DNA from: an uncultured Eubacteriales bacterium
Lineage (GTDB): Bacteria; Bacillota; Clostridia; Oscillospirales; Acutalibacteraceae
Assembly (NCBI GenBank): GCA_934489735.1
Contig: CAKSSR010000024.1
Span: 1-31,100, forward strand
DNA length: 31,100 nucleotides
Direction: 5' to 3'
Position numbers and translations under genes: made by a program. Under the pieces are notes generated by a model. The model was not told where the DNA came from. It saw only the letters and a program-made list of their open reading frames with translations, and searched no databases. Position 1 is the stretch's first letter; the number at the start of each line of letters is the position of its first letter. Below, in pieces: positions 31,024 to 31,100 of the stretch.

Positions 31024-31084
31024 CTGAACCTCCCACGACTAAAGTCTCAGGATTCTTGGGAACTCTCTCCTAACGGAAAGATAT
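31024..31084 (-). repeat. 61-nt IS200/IS605 right-end / omega-RNA-like repeat, copy 2
   Basis: Same orientation as the copy at 14811-14871, with two mismatches. One of these (T for G) breaks the CGACT/AGTCG stem of the third hairpin, suggesting this copy is decaying. On the minus strand the repeat ends in GGTTCAG, and the next bases lead into the rplC ribosome binding site. The similarity stops at both ends of the 61 nt. The repeat sits inside or at the front of the ribosomal protein operon. Confidence 0.7.
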
Positions 31085-31100
31085 TTACCAAGCTATCCCC

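Noticed and set aside
1..31100. CRISPR array, prophage or complete insertion sequence
   Set aside because: No regularly spaced repeats, integrase, transposase or phage genes; only the two 61-nt fragments hint at a past IS200/IS605 element.

Overview
The window looks like a chromosome segment of a low-GC, Gram-positive anaerobe of the class Clostridia. Supporting signs are very A/T-rich DNA with AGA/ATA-rich codon use, strong AGGAGG ribosome binding sites, frequent TTG starts, a KOW-domain gene between map and infA, zinc-type S14, S4, L36 and adenylate kinase, and a queuosine-salvage gene pair of the kind described in Clostridioides difficile. The species cannot be fixed from the sequence alone.

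Layout. (1) Positions 1-8663, plus strand: an accessory peptide-export locus. Tandem promoters lead into a short HlyD-like membrane protein, a C39-peptidase/ABC exporter and a second ABC exporter of the NHLM type. These are followed by an HExxH metallopeptidase-like protein, a RsbW-like ATPase, a STAS anti-anti-sigma protein, a Nif11-type leader precursor with a GG cleavage site and a cysteine-free core, and an exported glycine-rich protein. A hairpin terminator closes the locus. A divergent promoter serves a gene leaving the left edge. (2) Positions 8662-14727, minus strand: one operon with a PflX-like radical SAM protein, a HIT protein, ComEC, HolA, the queuosine precursor transporter YhhQ and a QueL-like radical SAM protein. 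(3) Positions 14989-30987, minus strand: the merged S10-spc-alpha ribosomal protein cluster, rplC to rplQ, including secY, adk, map, infA and rpoA. It ends at a strong terminator; rpsJ would lie beyond the right edge.

The most unusual signal is not a gene. At four starts (infA, rplR, adk and the Nif11 precursor) the Shine-Dalgarno sequence is separated from the start codon by an insert bounded by GCTAC...GTAGC inverted repeats. Three inserts are 83-87 nt long, share end sequences and fold internally into hairpins; the adk version is a 15-nt minimal hairpin. In every case the start codon has no good local Shine-Dalgarno, and folding the insert away leaves 10-13 nt between the stem and the start. 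This points to a repeated RNA element that joins a distant ribosome binding site to its start by structure.

A second repeat, 61 nt with 59 identities, occurs just past the ribosomal terminator and again just before rplC. It resembles the right-end/omega-RNA part of IS200/IS605 elements, but no transposase or tnpB is present. Initiation factor IF1 also carries an insertion of about 36 residues built from a tandem repeat.
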